Source: Devosia sp. A8/3-2 (GTDB taxonomy: Bacteria > Pseudomonadota > Alphaproteobacteria > Rhizobiales > Devosiaceae). Taken from it: 64,000 nt of DNA. This document shows positions 39,462 to 49,361 of this stretch, piece by piece. The DNA lies in contig CP104975.1 of NCBI GenBank assembly GCA_025452255.1, positions 434,001 to 498,000 on the forward strand, in the 5' to 3' direction. Under the pieces are notes generated by a model, which was not told where the DNA came from, ran no database searches, and saw nothing but the letters and a program-made list of their open reading frames with translations. Position 1 is the stretch's first letter; the number at the start of each line of letters is the position of its first letter. A program made the position numbers and the translations under genes.

Positions 39462-39590
39462 TCAAGCTGAAGCTCCATAGCAGCCGGGCCAAGGTCCCAC
39501 CACGCGCTCGTCGCTTTTGTCGATCCGGAACTCTCGGCGGCTGGTGCCTCCGAACTCATTTGTCCCCTCGATCGAAATCGTCCATTCCAT
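39462..39590 (-). pseudogene. ISKra4-like transposase, N-terminal fragment
   Basis: ATG 39590: MEWTISIEGTNEFGGTSRRE then FRIDKSDERV. This is the opening of ISKra4-family transposases found in rhizobia (M.WT(I/V)...GT.E.G...R.E..I.K). It stops after 42 codons with unrelated residues, so only the start of the gene remains. The perfect inverted repeat at 39597-39625 lies immediately upstream. Confidence 0.5.
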
Positions 39591-39596
39591 TGTCAG

Positions 39597-39625
39597 CACC
39601 ACCTTCGCGGCCAAAGAAGGTGGTG
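39597..39625. repeat. 10-bp inverted repeat next to the ISKra4 remnant
   Basis: CACCACCTTC (39597-39606) and GAAGGTGGTG (39616-39625) pair perfectly around nine bases, directly upstream of the minus-strand transposase remnant. It could be a hairpin or part of the element end. Confidence 0.5.
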
Positions 39626-40063
39626 ATGGCGCAGTCAGTCCTAACAAGTCGTGGCAACGCTCACCCCAGTGAATTGCCGGTCTCTTCATCGACTTCGTCG
39701 TTGAAGAGTTGCCGGTATTAGGGGAGGTCCCGGGGGCTAAATCTAAATACGAGCAGCATAGTGGCCTTCCCGGGTCAGTCGTGGCGGGCAAGAAGATGAT
39801 GCCCAGCATGGTCTGGTTAGCGCCCCATTTCGGCCGTCCAAGCGGCCTCAAAGGTTCCTAAAAGTGGCCGTTCCGCTGAGGGGCCTGCGAACAGTAACAA
39901 TGGGTTGGGTTGCGGACTGGCTGCTTTCGCTAAACACGAAAGCTAAAGTGGACCTCTGACACCCGTGGCACTGTCTGCTAGCAAGCGGCCACTTCGAAAG
40001 ATTGACCTGACCCCAAAATTCCAAATAGCGATATTCGCATCCCTTGCCCGTCGAGAATCGCCA

Positions 40064-40534
40064 ATGTTCCTTTTCGCGCAAACCCGTCTGTCTGCCAACT
40101 TACCCATTCTCTTGTCAGTGGCAGTTCTCCTTTCGGGGTGTGATTTTGCCGAAGAACAGCTTCAGGATTCCCTCCCGCGTGGCGTCGCAACTACTGGGGT
40201 CCTTTATTCCAATGACGAGATGTTCGAATGCGCCGTGGTCATCCTCACGCTTGAGGAAAGTTTCGCAGCTGCGGTGCGGGATGGGGGTTCTGACTATCTG
40301 AGGCGAACAACAGGCGACACTGGCATTCGGCCACCCAATGGCAACTCGAGGCCGGATGGAAGGTGGATAGTGGATCTTGATTTGAGCATACGATGCATTG
40401 ATGAAGCCGATCTGCATGATCTCTTCAGAAGCATCCGAAACGGGGGAGGAGGCTACTTCCTTGTGCAGGACACAAACTCGACGTCGATAATTGCTCCGGA
40501 GAGAGGTTTGTTGATGGTCGGCGGATATGAATAG
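40064..40534 (+). CDS. Putative lipoprotein (156 aa)
   Basis: From ATG 40064: MFLFAQTRLSANLPILLSVA then VLLSGCDF, a signal peptide with lipobox LLSGC, so processing by signal peptidase II and lipid anchoring at Cys are expected (Asp at +2 suggests inner-membrane retention by the E. coli rule). The mature part has no family that I recognise. Isolated gene among remnants. Confidence 0.65.
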   Translation: MFLFAQTRLSANLPILLSVAVLLSGCDFAEEQLQDSLPRGVATTGVLYSNDEMFECAVVILTLEESFAAAVRDGGSDYLRRTTGDTGIRPPNGNSRPDGRWIVDLDLSIRCIDEADLHDLFRSIRNGGGGYFLVQDTNSTSIIAPERGLLMVGGYE

Positions 40535-41070
40535 ACAACCCCCATTGCGGCGCTGGCAGCATCCCTTGCCGAGAATTTACGTTCAAGCCCGGCAGCTTTT
40601 AGGCGTTGGAATTTAAGCGATCTATGTCCGCCATGGGTCGGTAGCTGCCATTCCAGACCGCATATTATGCGTATCCGTTCGAAGGCTTCGGCCGGTCAGG
40701 CTCCTCGGCTTGCCACGCATCAATTCGCATAGCGCTTGCTGTGTGTTGCGGTCACAACCCGCGCCTCCACCGCTGAACTTCAGACTTCAGTCATCGAATA
40801 CGGAGGGTGGATGGTGCAGCATACTTGGGGCTGAAGCCACAAAGCCCAAGAGACGCTCATCAATCGAACAGATTCAGTCCACCGGCGGCAGCATTGGCTT
40901 CATCCCATCGAGGTATTCGGGGTCCCCTTAAAGATACACAGTTCGGCCTTGAGCCTCGGGGACAACACGGGCCTCAACGGCTAGGGGTAATCTGCCTATC
41001 ATGACATCTGATTGGTAGACGTCTGAGGCGTCCCTGAGCACGGAACACAATGGACCCGCCGAGGACCGCT
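40535..41070. other. Intergenic region with the ATATTATGCG repeat
   Basis: About 535 bases without a convincing gene. The 38-base sequence at 40641-40678 is nearly identical to 59661-59698. Nothing else was recognised. Confidence 0.5.
40641..40678 (+). repeat. Dispersed repeat with ATATTATGCG core, copy 2
   Basis: The segment GTAG(C)TGCCATTCCAGACC followed by GCATATTATGCG and ATCCG is identical to 59661-59695 except for two bases (C/T at 40645, T/A at 40672). The GCATA/TATGC core resembles a tyrosine-recombinase core site, but no recombinase gene is nearby. Confidence 0.7.
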
Positions 41071-41441
41071 TTAGCGGTTGCGGTTACGGCCTTCAAGGAC
41101 CATGGCACGCACCGCGTCCACAATGGTTGCCGGATCGTAGGGCTTGATGAAGAACCGTGCATCGGGCAGGTCAGCCGGCATCAATCGCAACTGGCCTGAT
41201 ACTACGACGATCTCAACCAATGGGAATTTTCATGAACCTGCGACGCTAGGCGCAGGCCGTCTCCCAAGTCTGCATCGGTGAGGAGACAATCCACCCCTAG
41301 TTCAGCGTCCAAGGCTTGCAGAGCTTCTTCAGAGGTGGGCGCTTCGTGAATCTTGAATCCGTCGTCGTGCAGGGCGTCCGGGATGTTCATGCGGGTGATC
41401 GCGTCGTCCTCGACAACGAGAACGACAATCGGGCCAATCAT
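41071..41441 (-). CDS. Single-domain response regulator, frame-broken
   Basis: About 123 residues, a stand-alone CheY-like receiver: VVLVVEDDAITRMNIPDALH (acidic pocket), phospho-acceptor Asp in CLLTDADLGDG, the Thr/Ser strand VEIVVVSGQ after a frame change near 41215, and the conserved Lys in ARFFIKPYDP. ATG at 41441. It is 490 bases downstream of, and on the same strand as, the HWE kinase at 41931-42940, so it is a plausible partner. Confidence 0.75.
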
Positions 41442-41592
41442 TTGGGAAATCTCTCGGGTGCGTTTGGCACCTGAATCCCAACGTCCCAATGCCGCAATCG
41501 ATCCACTTGTCCCCGGCAACCATTCGCTGGATGCGGGAGTTGAGTGAGCGGCGCCGTATGCACTTCGCAACGCGGCGCGGAAAAGACCCATT

Positions 41593-41919
41593 ATGCATGA
41601 CTATCCAGCCGACGCAGACATCGTCTCACCAATCGAAACCGTGCGCACAGCCCTTCCCATCTGGGTCGTCAGCACGGTCGAATTGGTCGAGCTGGCAGAA
41701 AATGCTGAACGGGCTGCCGTTCACTCCAATCCCGAAACGCTCGATCGCTCTCGCCATCTGATCGTCGAGGTTGCAGAATGGCAGCAGAAGCTCGCCGAAT
41801 GGCAGGTGCTGGACCTGAGCCCTCGGCTCAAGGCCGAACTGCGCATCCTCAAAGCCACGCTCGATGCGTCAATGGATGAGGCGAACCGTGCTGCAGGCGA
41901 ACTTCATCTGTTCGACTAG
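41593..41919 (+). CDS. Hypothetical protein (108 aa), helical
   Basis: Predominantly helical, acidic protein (LVELAENAERAAVHSNPETL, SRHLIVEVAEWQQKLAEWQV). No family recognised. It lies between the response regulator and the HWE kinase genes, on the opposite strand, ending 11 bases from the kinase stop. Confidence 0.5.
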   Translation: MHDYPADADIVSPIETVRTALPIWVVSTVELVELAENAERAAVHSNPETLDRSRHLIVEVAEWQQKLAEWQVLDLSPRLKAELRILKATLDASMDEANRAAGELHLFD

Positions 41920-41930
41920 GCGCATCTGCC

Positions 41931-42940
41931 TCAGACCGCGAGGCGTTCCGGATCAATCTTGAGCGTGACGACGAGGCCATCCTCAGCCCAATCGTACTGG
42001 ATTGAACCGCGCAGGGCGCTGGTGATACTGCGCTCGACAAGCCGGGTGCCGTAACCGGCGGGCGCGGTGGACTGCATGACCGGTGGACCGCCACGCTCGG
42101 TCCAAACGACCGTGACAGCATCGTCCCCGGCGGAACAGGACACATCGACCAAACCCGTCGGCAGGGATAGAGCTCCGTATTTCAACGAGTTTGTTGCAAG
42201 CTCGTGGACGATCAATGCTAGTGTCGTCGTTGCCATTTCGCCCACTACCATGCGCGGCACTGAAACCCGGATGCGCCCGCTGAAGGCGCCCAAGTCATCA
42301 TAGGGCGCCAAGAGCACCGAGAGCAGGTCACCCAACAAAGCCGCCGCCACCGTCGTTTGACCGGGCAATGGCCGAACGAGATCGTGAGCCCGCCCAAGAG
42401 CTGTGAGCCGCTGGGTCAACTCGCGCGCCATGTCGTTCACAGTGGAGGTAGATCTGGACGTGATGGCCGTCAGACCCGTGGCGATCGCCAGCAGGTTCTT
42501 GACGCGATGGCTCATTTCTCCAGCAAGCAGTTCACGACCTTCTTCGGCCTGCTTGCGCCCTGTCACATCCAGAAAAATACCGAACATGACGCGGGCAACG
42601 ATGCCCTCGTCATCACCTTTGCCGCGCATGAAATCCAACGAAGTTCGTCTCCCACCATGATGCGGAAGTCGATTTCGTAGGGTCCGAGAATGGCTCGCGT
42701 CGCGATGAACGCCGCTCTTACCCGGTCCCGGTCCGCAGGGTGGATGTGTGCTGACAAGTCCTCGAACTTGACCTCGATGCCGTGATCCAAGCCCCACAGA
42801 TCATAAGCTTGGTCGTCCATGGTCAGAGCATCGGTGTCGACGTTCCAAGACCAAAGAGCCACGCCCGCCGCCTCGATGGCGCGGACCGAGTTCTTGGAAT
42901 TCCAGAGGGCGGGCTTCGACGTTCCGGCTGTGGCTGTCAT
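41931..42940 (-). CDS. HWE-family histidine kinase with PAS domain, frame-broken
   Basis: About 336 residues. PAS domain (AAGVALWSWNVDTDALTMDD, HIHPADRDRVRAAFIATRA), PAC end FGIFLDVTGRKQAEE, then the HWE phosphoacceptor segment LLAGEMSHRVKNLLAIATGL (His in SHRVKN), and the ATPase with TLALIVHELATNSLKYGAL (N-box), VTVVWTERGG and GYGTRLVERSI. HWE kinases of alphaproteobacteria commonly feed the general stress response phosphorelay. The frame changes near 42620-42660 after DELRWIS. ATG 42940 follows GAGGG. A truncated second copy of its N-terminus is at 33382-33713. Confidence 0.85.
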
Positions 42941-43010
42941 GGGCCCTCAATCGCAATGGGGGTCAGGAGATGAGGCTCCCGTATCAGGCCGCCCGGTGGT
43001 CAGATTGTGG

Positions 43011-43253
43011 TCAGTGTGCACGCTCTAGGGGATATGCGGCATGATCGTAGAGCGCCCGGATGGTGCCGCCTTCAAAGCGCTGCTCGTTAACCTCGAGGTA
43101 GGACCCAGCTCGCGCTGCTACTGGCAGCTCTTCGATGACGAACTGTACGGCCTCGGCGGCAGTTCTGAAGCGCCGATACTGGGTCTGGTTGGTCTTGGCG
43201 TAGCGACGGCTTGCGAAGAGTTCCGCTCGGGCGCCAAAATTGAAGTTTTCCAT
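43011..43253 (-). CDS. Small hypothetical protein (80 aa)
   Basis: MENFNFGARAELFASRRYAK then YRRFRTAAEAVQFVIEELPV, GSYLEVNEQRFEGGTIRALY. It looks like the short alpha/beta proteins common in Hyphomicrobiales stress regions; I cannot name a family. Lies just behind the terminator of the cold-shock gene. Confidence 0.6.
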   Translation of the reverse strand: MENFNFGARAELFASRRYAKTNQTQYRRFRTAAEAVQFVIEELPVAARAGSYLEVNEQRFEGGTIRALYDHAAYPLERAH

Positions 43254-43276
43254 GATGTTCGATCCTTTGGGTGGCC

Positions 43277-43309
43277 AAAAAAGCCACGCGCCCGAGATAG
43301 GGCGCGTGG
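43277..43309 (-). terminator. Rho-independent terminator behind the cold-shock gene
   Basis: On the minus strand CCACGCGCCC (43309-43300), loop TATCTC, GGGCGCGTGG (43293-43284), then CTTTTTT (43283-43277). A perfect 10-bp stem followed by a T-run, about 100 bases after the cold-shock gene stop. Confidence 0.8.
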
Positions 43310-43407
43310 TGGATGCCGGACGGGAAGTTGAAGAAATTCGCCGCGCGGACGTGATGGGTGCCTCAACCAGTGGGAGGCAAACCGGGCCAAGAGGCCCGGC
43401 AAAGATG

Positions 43408-43614
43408 CTAGACTAGAGTCAGGTTGGTTGCCGAAACCTTGCCATCGCGGCCGGTCTCAAGTTCGTAGGTGACCTTGTCGTTCTCGTAGAGGCCGTTCAG
43501 GCCTGAACGCTCAACCGCGGAAATATGGACGAAAGCGTCCTTGTCGCCGCCTTCAGGGGAGATGAAACCAAAACCCTTGGTCGTGTTGAAGAACTTGACG
43601 GTGCCGTTGATCAT
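43408..43614 (-). CDS. cspA: Cold-shock domain protein (CspA family)
   Basis: A 68-residue single cold-shock domain from ATG 43614: MINGTVKFFNTTKGFGFISP (RNP1 KGFGFI), then DAFVHISAVERSGL (RNP2 VHIS), ending VSATNLTLV. It binds single-stranded RNA/DNA as a chaperone. Length is normal. About 230 bases upstream to the next gene leave room for a long 5' leader, which is usual for cspA genes. Ends about 100 bases before a strong terminator. Confidence 0.92.
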   Translation of the reverse strand: MINGTVKFFNTTKGFGFISPEGGDKDAFVHISAVERSGLNGLYENDKVTYELETGRDGKVSATNLTLV

Positions 43615-43848
43615 TTGAATAGTCCTGTAATGTAGCCCGGAGCTGAAGCGAGCGGGCAGATTGTCCAAAGGCAAGACGCCAATGGATTCTAAACGTTCGC
43701 AAAATAAGGAGGTAGCCGGGGGCCGGAAACCGGCAGAACAGGCAGCCAACGATGGCTGAAAACGTGAGGCACTTATTTCATTTATTTGGGGACAAGTAAA
43801 GGGAGGTCCCACCCATCCGGCGACACTATTCGGTGACGAATAGGCCAT

Positions 43849-44203
43849 CTACGCAATTCAGGACGTGAGTATCGCTCGCCAAAGGATCCACTTCGTTGCC
43901 GAGAATCGCAGCAGCCGGTGAGGCCTCCTCCCAAACGCCCCACCAGCCGGCGAGGAACCATCTAAGCCACCCGGATCAGCCAATACAATTCGTCGCGCCG
44001 TGGCCGGCCGTCGGGCTGGTCGAATAGGAACTGGCTGCAGCGCTAGTGGATCCGGCCGTCATCGCTTGGATCAGTCGGCAAGCCCAGTGCCGGCCGTGGC
44101 GATCGGTCAAAGGACCGCATGCGCGAGAGGTCGAGCGAAATCTGGCAGACCTAGGCATTTGAGGAAACGCCCGAACCGAGGCCGCACGAATTGGCACGGG
44201 CTT
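43849..44203. other. Region without recognisable gene
   Basis: About 350 bases between the cspA leader region and the first methyltransferase gene. Open frames on both strands are short, Arg-rich and family-less. Nothing recognised. Confidence 0.4.
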
Positions 44204-44821
44204 CTACTTTCGCATGAGCGCGATGACGTTGTCAGCGACGAGAGCTGTCTGTCCCTCAGGGCCATTTGCCACGCGTTCGGGAGTGCCGACAAACACCTCC
44301 ACCCGAGACATAGACGATAACTCAAGCGAGGCCAGCGTGTCATGCATCGTCGGATATCCGGCCTCGGGGGACCAAGACCATGGAGCCGCAGAGGCATGCT
44401 CGACGATGAGCAATAGGCCGTTCTTAGCAACTTTTGCGGCCCGCTGGAGAACGCTGGATCGAGGGAAATCCACGGGTGACTGGAAAAAGAGTGCCGTCAC
44501 CAAATCGAACTCGCCCTCCGGAAAAGTCACTGCAAGGTCGTGCTGCTCAAATCTGACTCGCCTGCCCAGACCTGCCGAGCGGGCCCGTTGCGTAGCGGCC
44601 TCAACCGCAGTTGTCGAAACATCCGCCCCGGTCGCGGTCCATCCCTGATTTGCCAACCAAATGACGTCGTCGCCACGTGAGCACCCAAGATCCAAAGATC
44701 GTCCGGCAGGCAGGTCGGAAGCATATTGAACAAGCACGGCGCTTGGCTTGCCGCTCGGCTCTCTGGTGGGTGCACGGTAGTGCTGTTCCCAGAACTGCTC
44801 GGATGTTGCGTGGTCGACATG
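44204..44821 (-). CDS. Class I SAM-dependent methyltransferase 1
   Basis: About 205 residues. SAM-binding motif I is SLDLGCSRGDDVIWLANQGW, with acidic motif II ATGADVSTTAVEAA and motif IV/post-I EFDLVTALFFQSP. AAGGGAGA is placed for an ATG at 44821, but that ATG is in another frame from the clear homology (DHATSEQFWEQHY), so one base appears to be missing near 44815-44819, within the first codons. Small-molecule methyltransferase; substrate unknown. It lies 49 bases behind a second methyltransferase gene on the same strand, downstream of the zinc operon. Confidence 0.8.
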   Translation of the reverse strand, partial: HVDHATSEQFWEQHYRAPTREPSGKPSAVLVQYASDLPAGRSLDLGCSRGDDVIWLANQGWTATGADVSTTAVEAATQRARSAGLGRRVRFEQHDLAVTFPEGEFDLVTALFFQSPVDFPRSSVLQRAAKVAKNGLLLIVEHASAAPWSWSPEAGYPTMHDTLASLELSSMSRVEVFVGTPERVANGPEGQTALVADNVIALMRK

Positions 44822-44870
44822 TTTTGTCTCCCTTGGGATAAACGCACTTAGGATTGGGTAGCGCGAATGC

Positions 44871-45570
44871 TTAGTTCCGGCGCGCAATGACGATGTACCG
44901 ATCCTTTGATGCTGGAAACGCAGCACGCCGCGCTTCGTTTAGCGCGAGGAACGGCTCTGCTTGTTCTATGGCGAAGCCGACATTACGCAGGAGCTCCGCT
45001 ACAGGATCGGCAGTGATCAGAGCTGCAAATGGCAGAGCGGCAAGCTGCTCGGGCGACCAGCTGGTGGCGGGCCAGAACCCGTCAACGAGCATCAGTGTGC
45101 CTTTAGGCTTCAAGAGGCCAAGCATGCGCCTGAAGTCCCGATCTGGCTGATCGAAATGGCAGATCACTTGCCGGGACACAATGAGATCGAACATCCCATC
45201 TTCCGACGTCATGGCACCTGCATCGCCATGCTCGAAGTCGGTCGCCTCAAGCTCCGGATGCAGCACCGGGCCCTGCTCGATCATAGCAGCCGAGGGTTCG
45301 AGCCCAACCGCATCAAGGCAATGAGCCTTAAGGGTGGCAAGCAGCGCGCCCGTTCCGGCTCCAAAGTCCAGAAGTCGCGCATCGGGAGAGAGACCGAATG
45401 CATCAACCGCGGCGAGCCAGCCCTGCCGTTCTTGGGGAAAAAGCGTGTGCTCGGGGTCGTCCTCATACCCGCTCGCCTGCTGTTCTCCATAGACCTGACT
45501 GCCCGGAGCGTTTCGCTCGGCAGTCGGGCCTCTTTCCCCGGGGGATTGGCTTTTCGATCTGTTTGGCCAT
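44871..45570 (-). CDS. Class I SAM-dependent methyltransferase 2
   Basis: About 233 residues. EDDPEHTLFPQERQGWLAAV, SAM motif I LLDFGAGTGALLATL, AVGLEPSAAMIEQG (motif II), FDLIVSRQVICHFDQPDRDF and MLGLLKPKGTLMLVDGFWPA. ATG 45570 (MAKQIEKPIPRGKRP) with a frame change near 45465 before YEDDPEH. It starts 70 bases after the AztD-ZinT gene stop on the same strand, so it may be read through from the Zur-controlled promoter. Substrate unknown. Confidence 0.78.
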
Positions 45571-45640
45571 GACGCATTCCTGAGTTCTGTGGTGCAGGAG
45601 GTTGCGCCGGCCTAAGGCCGGGCGCAACACCGGTGGCGAA

Positions 45641-47484
45641 CTAGTGCGCGATCATCTCGTCAACGATCTCTTTGGCGCTCAAGGACGATGGGTAATAGGT
45701 CGGCCAGTTGGTAACTTCTTCGAGCAGAGCCGCCCGATCATTGCCCCAGTAGAGGTGGTAATGGTCGGCTGCTTCAGGCGCGATCTTGTGGTCACTAAAC
45801 TGGATGAACTGCGGAGCCGTTTCGTCGCCTGACATCTTCTTGAAGATGAAGCGGACGCCGCGATTGCCCTTTGCATAGGTCAGAACTTCATAGCCATCGC
45901 TGGCATACTGGGCCGCGAGTGGCTCCCCGTCTCCGTAGAAGGTGACCGCGTCGCCTTCGATGGTGATGCGGTCGACTTCGGTTTTGTAGCCGACCTGATA
46001 GTAGGCACGGTATTCTTGGGCGGTCTGGTCGCCGCTTTCGCCCTTGTGTGCCATGACCGGATCTAGCGTGCCGTCCCGGAGAAGGGGGTAGACCGACTGC
46101 CAGTCGCCAGCCCAATCGGACAGTTCGCGATCGGCGATCTGGTTGTCCTCGAAATAGCCCCGGTAGACCTTGCTGTTGTGGTCGTGACCATGTGCATGAT
46201 CATGAGCTTCATCGCCATGCTCATGACCCTCGTGGTCGTGCTCTTCGCCTTCCGCGCCATGATCGACACCGCTGCCGCCGGCTACCGCGATATTGTAGGG
46301 CTTGCCCTCAACTTCGACCGTGCCGACTTCTTCAAGCGTTTCCGTCGCGATGCGACGCACCGAGCCCGCATTGGGGTCAGTCATAACGATTTCGTCGCCA
46401 GCCATGGCCAGACGCGGGCGCGGATCGTTCCAGTCACCGTCCATCGAATAGGGTTCCGTGGCCTTGACGCTTTCAGTCACTTCAGCCTTGAGCAGGTCGA
46501 GCTGATGCAGCGAGCCATCTTCGGTCAGGACGTAGCCGTAACGCGCATTGGCGGGATCAAGCACGAAGTCCACACGGCGGAACGGCAGTTCGACATAGCG
46601 GAAGTGTGGCTCGTCGACCGGATCGATGACAACCGGGCCTTTGGCGCCATAATTGCCCAGGAAAACCTGCATGGCTTTGGAGCCGAGCAGCGTTCCCGTG
46701 CTTTCGCCCGCCGGCAGGTCAGCTGGATATCCCAGCATTTTCATCACCGGACCATCCGCACCATCGGTAACAGTCAGCACGCCCTCGGCGCAGCCGGTGG
46801 CCAAATAAGCGCCGGAAAAGGCTTCACCATGGACAGCGGTGCAGGTGGCGACATCGCCAGCGGGGGTGCCGTCGGCATTGATGGCCTGCAGGCCGATGCG
46901 GTCGGGAGCGGCATCGCCTTCGACCGGTGCATCAGAGGCGACGCTGGTCACCCATAGATCGCCGATAGGAGCGGCGTAGCCATGGTGTGCCCTTGCTTGC
47001 GGCAGCTTTGTCGCTTCCACCTTGCCATCGGTCAGGTCGTGGCCGTCAATGACCTCCGCATAGCCGCCGCGGTCAGAAATTGATGACGACTTTGCCATCA
47101 TGATCAATCAGGTGGAACGGCCGCGGACCGGTGAGCGTGTCTTCGATTGCCGCTGGTTCGCTGACCTCGATATCCGAGTGGTCGCCGTGAGAATGGAGGG
47201 AAATACCGCTGGTGAAAAAAATTCACCGTGTCGTCATTGGACTGGATGGCGACGACAGCGCCGCCATTGTCGACGGTGTAAAGCTTGTTCTGCCCCGTCG
47301 TGTCGAAGGTCCAGCGGTTTTCGGGCTGGGACAGATCGAAAGCCGTCACCTTGGCAGCGGCGTGGTCGCCGACAAAGATACGATAGAGAGTGATGTCCGT
47401 GGCGTCGTGGGATTGCTCCTGCGCCGTGGCGCCGCCCGACAGGATGAGCCCGAGGGCGGTTGAGTAAGCCAAATAGCGTAGCAA
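45641..47484 (-). CDS. aztD: AztD-like zinc metallochaperone fused to a ZinT domain
   Basis: About 614 residues. TTG start at 47484 behind AAGGAGAG; signal peptide (LRYLAYSTALGLILSGGATA). The first approximately 400 residues form an AztD-type beta-propeller (repeated blades, HHGYAAP, CTAVHGEAFSG, CAEG) that holds periplasmic zinc and passes it to AztC. A linker at about 46165-46265 is packed with His/Asp/Glu. The last approximately 185 residues are a ZinT (YodA) domain: VYRGYFEDNQIADRELSDWA, then FSDHKIAP and DHYHLYWGNDRAAL, keeping the three zinc-binding histidines, and NWPTYYPSSL near the end. Frame changes near 47205 and 47085. AztD and ZinT are normally separate proteins. Last zinc gene of the azt operon. 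Confidence 0.85.
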
Positions 47485-47536
47485 GTTTCTCTCCTTGAGA
47501 TGCGGGTGCACTCTGGCACTGGTGAAAGTTTTGGGG

Positions 47537-48473
47537 TTAGTTGGCAGCAAGGCCGGTGGTGATTGCCTGTGCGTTGTGGTGCATCATGGCGATGTAGCTG
47601 GGCGCCGCGCCGTCAGGGCCGGACAGGGCGTCCGAATAGAGAACGTCGCTGATCGGCAGGCCGGCCTCGGTGGCGATCTGCTCGATCAGGCGGGTGTCGG
47701 CGATGTTTTCGGAAAAGATGGCGCCAGCGTTCTGGTCGCGAATTTCACGGATTAAACCGCCAACATCTGCTGCAGAAGCCTCGGACTCCGTTGAGACGCC
47801 CTGCGGTGAAAGGAAATGGATGCCATATTCACCTTCGAAATAGCCGAAGGCATTGTGCGACACGACCACCGTTCGACGGTCTTCGGGCAAGGCTGCGACG
47901 CGTTCGATGATTTCTGTGTGGAGCGCGTCGAGCTCGCCGAGATAGCGTTCAGCATTCGCGGTATAGGCCTCGCACCCGTCAGCATCGGCGGCACAGAAGG
48001 CCCCGACGATGTTCTCGACATAGATTTTGGCGTTCGCCACCGACTGCCGAGCGTGTGGATCATAAGCGCCGGCGTGGAAGATGGCCTGCCCATCAATGAA
48101 ATGGTAATGGCCGCCCCCGGGCTCTTCCCGCGGCTCGATGCCGTCGGTCAGGATGATGATATCTGCTTCCGTGGCGCTGGCTGTTATCAAACGGTCCAGA
48201 AAGCCTTCGAGTTCAAGACCGTTGGTCAGCACCACGTCAGCCCCGGCCAACGCGATCGCATCGGCGGGCTTGGGCTCATAGACGTGCGCATCGCCATTGG
48301 GGCCAACAAGCGTCTTAAGCGCGATGCGGTCGCCACCGACCCGGCTTGCAGAAGTCACCGATGATGGAGAAGGTCGCAACAACTGCCAGCTTCTCTCGGG
48401 CAAAGCCGGGCGTGGCGCCAGCACACAATGATATAACAGAACACGCCGGGAGGTGTTTGAACCGAGAGGTCAT
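47537..48473 (-). CDS. aztC: Zinc ABC transporter substrate-binding protein (AztC-like)
   Basis: About 311 residues, cluster A-I (ZnuA/AztC) periplasmic zinc-binding protein. ATG at 48473 (MTSRFKHLPA) behind AAGGAA, with a signal peptide ending GFA; then KLAVVATFSIIGDF, a frame change near 48350, and VGGDRIALKTLV. Zinc ligands are His in GDAHVYEP, His in YDPHAR, His in VVSHNAFGY and Asp in LYSDALSG. The long His-rich loop of ZnuA is missing, as in AztC, which receives zinc from AztD. Ends 52 bases before the AztD-ZinT gene. Confidence 0.87.
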
Positions 48474-48485
48474 GGAAGTTCCTTG

Positions 48486-49361
48486 TTAAGCTGTACGGTG
48501 AGAAGTGCGGGGCCGCATGGTCGCGAGCACACCGCGAGGACCGGCCGGGACCGAGACGGCGTAGATCACGCCGGTCGACAGAATGATCGCCGGACCGGAT
48601 GGCAGGCTGAAATGGTAAGAGAGCAAAAGCCCTCCGATCGACGACAGGACGCCGATGGCGATGGCGACCACGCACATGGTTTCGACACGGCTGGTCCAGA
48701 ACCGAGCCGCCGTGGCTGGCAAGACCATCAGACCCACCGAAAGCAGCGTCCCAAGAGCCTGAAAGCCGGCAACGAGGTTGAGCACTACAAGGCCCAAAAA
48801 GATGAAATGAACTGGCGATCCAAGCCCGGAAACTGATCGTAGGAACAGCGGATCGAGGCATTCGGCGATCAGGGCGCGCCGGAACACCAGCATGGTAACC
48901 GGGGTCATGGCCGTCACCAACCCGATCAAGACCAAAGCATCGGTGTTGAGCGCCAGAACGGTTCCGAACAGCACGTGCATCAGATCGATGCTGGAGCCGC
49001 GCATCGATACCATGACCACGCCAACCGACAGAGCAATCAGGTAGAAGGCGGCCATTGAGGCATCCTCCTTTTGAACGGTAAGGCGCGACACCGCTCCCGC
49101 ACCCAGCGCCACCACCATGCCGGCCACCAGTCCACCCGGGGTCATTGGCACCAGTTCAAGGCCATAGAGCAGAAAGCCGGCGGCAGCGCCGGGAAGGATG
49201 GCATGTGCCATGGCGTCACCAGTCAGGCTCATCCGCCGCAGCGTCAGGAACACGCCGACTGGGCCTGCCCCGATCGACAGCATCAGTGAACCCAAGAGGG
49301 CACGTTGCATGAAGCCGAATTCGACAAAGGGGGCGATGAAGAAGTCATAGAGCGAATTCAT
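48486..49361 (-). CDS. aztB: Zinc ABC transporter permease (AztB-like)
   Basis: Intact 291-residue permease of the ZnuB/TroC family, with about eight membrane segments (for example GLELVPMTPGGLVAGMVVAL, VVLNLVAGFQALGTLLSVGL, VGLMVLPATAARFW). Contains the family's LSIGAGPVGVFLTLRRMSL start and GDAMAHAILPGAA. ATG 49361 overlaps the ATPase stop (ATGA). Confidence 0.9.
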   Translation of the reverse strand: MNSLYDFFIAPFVEFGFMQRALLGSLMLSIGAGPVGVFLTLRRMSLTGDAMAHAILPGAAAGFLLYGLELVPMTPGGLVAGMVVALGAGAVSRLTVQKEDASMAAFYLIALSVGVVMVSMRGSSIDLMHVLFGTVLALNTDALVLIGLVTAMTPVTMLVFRRALIAECLDPLFLRSVSGLGSPVHFIFLGLVVLNLVAGFQALGTLLSVGLMVLPATAARFWTSRVETMCVVAIAIGVLSSIGGLLLSYHFSLPSGPAIILSTGVIYAVSVPAGPRGVLATMRPRTSHRTA

